The position numbers were made by a program, and so were the translations under genes. Below the pieces are notes generated by a model. It was not told the origin of the DNA. It did no database searches and saw nothing but the letters and a program-made list of their open reading frames with translations. From Alitta virens (lineage: Eukaryota; Annelida; Polychaeta; Phyllodocida; Nereididae): a DNA stretch of 64,000 nucleotides. The stretch covers positions 69,231,829-69,295,828 of the forward strand of contig OW028573.1 of the NCBI GenBank assembly GCA_932294295.1. Reading direction: 5' to 3'. This document shows positions 60,016-64,000 of the stretch, in pieces; the first letter of the stretch is position 1, and the number at the start of each line of letters is the position of its first letter.

Positions 60016-62701
60016 TACATGCTGAGCACCTCTTATTAATATAGCCTCATTTGTCACTCATGATCTTTGCTGAATACTCAACTGAATGATTTATTTTGCC
60101 TCGAGTTTCAAAACGAACTTTCAGTTTTCTGGTGTAGACCGAAATATTGCTGTCATTTGCAAGTACGCCGTCGTGAGGCAGTTTGTCGGACTAGTTCTGG
60201 TGAGTGATTGACTGACTAGCTGTAGATATGCAACATTCCAGTTAACCCGAAAAATAATAGGAAAGTCATAACAAAGAAAAAGGGAGGCAACGTGTACTCC
60301 AGGAGCAATTTAATTTGATGTCCCTCATCTGTAGACACAATAGCACGAGGGATTTATTTGTCTCAGGGGAATGTATACAATGTACACATTAGTTGGTATG
60401 CCTTCTATTTGTAGCATAGCTCAGTATTATGCAGTGGGCGATGTTTTTGTGAGGAAAGCTGAAATACGACTGCTTCTATGTATCTAGTCTCAAAGGGCCT
60501 GTTGTGAGGCGACATCTCTCTGAGTCTTGCTTTTTGTGAAAGTCGTAAATTTGTTGCAGGTTAACCATGCTTTGCCAAGGGTATAAACACAAAGTGTGTG
60601 TCAGACGCTAAAGATATGTCAGCTTCATTGAAGATCTTGTTCAGTATAGATGGTCTGTGCTCATGTTGTGGGACAACTGCTGGTAAACCCTTGTGTAGAT
60701 TTTACAGGCCTAGGTAACCTGAGCTAGTACAGTGCACTGCATCCTAGTACATATTCAGTACTACATAATTGCTGTAGTACAGATAAGGTACAGGTTTATA
60801 CCTCGAATCTGACTCCCGTTGTAGAGATTATGGAGTCCGAGAGTCAACCAAATTGTGTCTGTTTCTCATCGCACTTCAGAAGTATATCTTGATAAATTTC
60901 GTGTGGCCATTTACTTTTATGGGGTTTTCTCTTCTGATCCTGAGCTGCTGACGGACATTTTTCATACTATAGCCACAGGGAAGTGTCAAAGGGTGACAAC
61001 CTCATGACCTTGAGTTTGACCTCTTTCCCACCTTCCCTGTGCTTGACCAGCCCAGGACCAGCTGCATGGGATCGTTAGATGCTCACCTGAAGCAGAGTGG
61101 TAATACAATGTGCGAAGGGCTGGGTCCTGTGTTGAATGCTTTACAGAGGATTAAGCAGACTTTTTTCTAGTGTTTCAGCAGTTTCCCAGGATTAGTTGCC
61201 ATCTCGTTCTTTCTCTGTTGCCTTGGCCAAGATCTCTGACCCTGGATCAAAGACATGATAATTGTGCAGACATGAGATACATGGGCTTAGGTATCACTCA
61301 GTTCCTAAACACCATGTTGGGTATCTTCTTGCCCATTAACTAATAGAGCATCTGTCAGATCTCTCTCATGGCCCAAGGATTGTGAGAGGATCAATGCAAA
61401 TGACCTCTGTGATATTGCATTGGCTTAAGTCAAAACACCATAATGAATTCCGATTTAATCCTTGGTCGTGAATTTGGCTTTTGCCCTTTTTGCATGGGGT
61501 GTGTGTCCTTGCAAAATACTTCCACGTGTTCTATGTTCCACAACAACTTGCTGAAAGTGAATGTTAGGTTTGCCTTCAGAATTTGCAGGACTTTGCTGCT
61601 GCATATATTATCACATTTCACATGCAGGACAGTATTCTGTATGTATGCAGTTCAGTCTTTTTAGATAGGCTGTGATATTTCACCAAGCTGAATTTCTGTA
61701 ACCAGCACCACCAACCTATAAGCCAATTCCATGGACCTTTCCTTTTGCTATGCATTGTGCATGGTTTGTTCTGCAGAAGATACAACGCCATTGTGTAAGC
61801 TTGTTGTTTTGATGCTCAGTCACTTGATTTATGACTAAGAAACCTTGGAAGTGTAGTCATAGAAACTGCGTTATTTTTGTAGTCAGGAGGACTGCCTACA
61901 ACCAACCAAACTTCACATTTTATGGTGTTAAAAACAAGTCCCATCTTTTTAGGCGTGACTAGAATGCTGAAATTTACAACTACCAAAACATCAGCTATTT
62001 ATCTGAATTGCTACAAAAACTAGTTGTGGCTTATATTGTTCTTCACACATTGTTTTGATGATCTGTTTGCCTTTGTTTTGGATTTATGGGTTGTGTATAA
62101 TGCACTCAATGACGACTCATTGTCATCCAACCCAGATTGATCAAATGATCCAGTCTTTAAAACTGTTATCTTAGCACTTAAAACCCCTTGATAGCTCTTG
62201 ACAATCACATTGTATTAATCAAGGATGCTTTAAGACCCACATTAGTTGTTTTGTTCATGAGGGAGATTGGCATTACATAAAAGTCAATAAATTCTTTTTA
62301 GGTTTTGAGCTTAAATTGAAGTTGACATATCCTGATATTGTGGTGTTTTCCCAAAAATGTTAAGAGTGGTGTGCTACATAAAGCTGCAGTGAAGTGCATG
62401 ATAATTTGATGCCTTGGTCATGGTCAGTATTTATTGTTCTTTTAGTCTGCTTGTATTGATTGTCTTTTAATTCAATTTAGTAGTTATACTTCAACTGAAT
62501 GATAATAAGGAAATAATGTGTGGGATTGTTTTATGGATTAAGCCCACTTACTTGGCAAACGTGAGTTGTAATGGCCTGATGGGACTGTATTCAGTCTCCA
62601 TTTATTAGTCATTATCATTTATGTAATGTTGGCATATTATGGCATTTGTGGAATGATATTCATGACAAAACGTTTCTTTCACTGCCACAATTATATGTTA
62701 T

Positions 62702-62749
62702 ATCAATAGCAGAGGAATATAATATGTATTATATTCCTCTGCTATTGAT
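62702..62749. repeat. Perfect 48-bp palindrome
   Basis: Arms 62702-62724 and 62727-62749 are perfect reverse complements over 23 bases (ATCAATAGCAGAGGAATATA plus three more) around a two-base TG spacer. Homology stops abruptly outside the arms. Confidence 0.95.
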
Positions 62750-64000
62750 GTGAATCAATCTTGGCCTGAGATCATATCTGCCATTCATGATCAAATATGG
62801 AGGGAGATAGTGGTTGATTCAGGGGCGACCAAGTGTAAAATTGCTCAGAAATTGTTACACGTGCTTATGCAGGAATGGTCAATGTGTAGTCTGTACAACT
62901 TAGGTCGCTTCCATTCAGGCTTTCACCTTCAGTGGGCCTGCAAGTGTCCATAGCTGTGTACCATTTGAAGGTTCTGCTGCTTGTGCACATGTATTTAAAG
63001 GTGCACTCTAAATCTGCAATAATAATAGCTACTCACGACAGAAATTCACAAAATCACTTGGGCAAACTGAGCAGCGTTTATGCTGGCCTTCAAAGGCTAA
63101 TGGTGCATAAACATGAGATTTGTGATGCTATGATGGGCCCTTTCTGTGTCAAGTGCCAGTTGACTATAAATATTGTGCCAGTGCAGCCCAGTACCATGAT
63201 TCTCCAATGTGGGCTAAGCGAGTACTATTATTCTAACTATAGCCGACCTCATATACATGTGGGGATGACTGGCATGTACATGACATATTTATTAAAGGTT
63301 CACCAATGATTGACAGGAACTATTATCCTGGCATTAAGGAACCTTCGTGGGTGAAATTAAAAATACCCATAATATCATATAAACATTCTTTCTCTGATCT
63401 GAGACAGTGAAGGCTCTTGACTGAGAATTGCGGAATTGTGTGTCTGTCTGTGCAATGCCATTCCTTGTGATTTGTTCTGTCCATTGTAGAATCTGGACAG
63501 TGGCCATTCTGTGTACAAACTTATATCAGGATGCAAGATGTTGTCGTATACAATAAGTCATGGTAAACTAGGTATGTGCATGAATATATTAAATGTATTC
63601 ATTATAAGCATGACACATAGAAGATTTCAAGCAGAGCTTCCTACCTGCTAGGGACAAAGCGTCAATGGTCTCCATTTCTTCCACAAAATTAACCCTTTTT
63701 AGCGTACATGGTTATTAATAGGAGGAGTTTTGCTGTGATAAGTAAGTCTGTGACAGCTTTGTCCTGTCTGAAGCTTTGACTGACAGCTTCGATATGTAAC
63801 TATTGCTACCTCGGACACTCTTGGAATGCAATAATTACTGGGGAAGGTCAATACTATAGAAATGTGTTTGGACCAGTTTTGATCCATGTACAATGAAGGG
63901 CTGCATGGCGGTCACATCACTCACAGATTTGGCAGTCTATTTCTTCGAGGCAAAAATGTCAACAAAGCTGGCTGACAACCTCAAGACTGCCTGACAACGT

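Larger units (their letters stand above)
47646..64000 (+). other. Presumed long first intron of the signal-peptide gene
   Basis: No ORF here resembles a known protein on either strand. Base composition is visibly less AT-rich than the introns to the left. Contents noted: trinucleotide CTG/ATG repeats (50566-50596, 59400-59460), C tract (50615-50626), G tract (53722-53740), a TA-flanked MITE (59801-60015), a perfect palindrome (62702-62749), many TGACCT(T/C)-type half-sites and two weak symmetric exon candidates (55519-55539, 59170-59265). Confidence 0.4.

Noticed and set aside
62932..63309. 125-codon plus-strand open frame
   Set aside because: No recognisable family, no promoter or splice context, and composition like the surrounding non-coding DNA.
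1..64000. CRISPR arrays, bacterial operons, rRNA or tRNA genes, intact retroviral genes
   Set aside because: None seen. The repeats present are eukaryotic microsatellites, LINE remnants and inverted-repeat elements.

Overview
This is nuclear DNA from an animal. It has many short coding exons with GT/AG splice sites, AT-rich introns, (TA)n microsatellites, decayed non-LTR retrotransposon fragments and small Tc1/mariner-like inverted-repeat elements. There are no operons or bacterial genes. Protein similarity and repeat content suit an invertebrate, probably a deuterostome such as an echinoderm, hemichordate or lancelet; that placement is inference.

Layout. 1-10.9 kb: no coding exon found; LINE remnants (two tails in inverted orientation), long (TA)n tracts, an 848-bp TA-flanked inverted-repeat element and a CpG/E2F-rich patch that may be a promoter. 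10,989-18,778 (+): a CEP85-family centrosomal coiled-coil gene, 13 coding exons assembled, first exon(s) missing. 19.3-19.9 kb: LINE remnant. 20,323-25,887 (+): an eight-exon gene for a 916-residue protein I do not recognise. 26,737-28,464 (-): complete five-exon CBR4, the ketoacyl-ACP reductase subunit of mitochondrial fatty acid synthesis. 28,465-28,692: compact head-to-head promoter. 29,481-45,058 (+): complete 34-exon CSPP1, a centrosome/spindle-pole/ciliary microtubule protein. 46.5-47.26 kb: diverged tandem duplication. 47,567-47,645 (+): signal-peptide exon of a secreted or membrane protein whose first intron probably fills much of the rest of the window.

The reading frame stays intact across every junction of the CEP85, unknown, CBR4 and CSPP1 models, and both complete known genes come out close to their usual lengths. 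CEP85 and CSPP1 both act at the centrosome; CBR4 is metabolic and shares only a promoter region with CSPP1. I found no clearly new biological system. The most promising leads are the unrecognised gene, the four-fold SP-P repeat exons in CSPP1, a dispersed 10-bp GGCGACATCT motif, a perfect 48-bp palindrome and several undescribed inverted-repeat elements.
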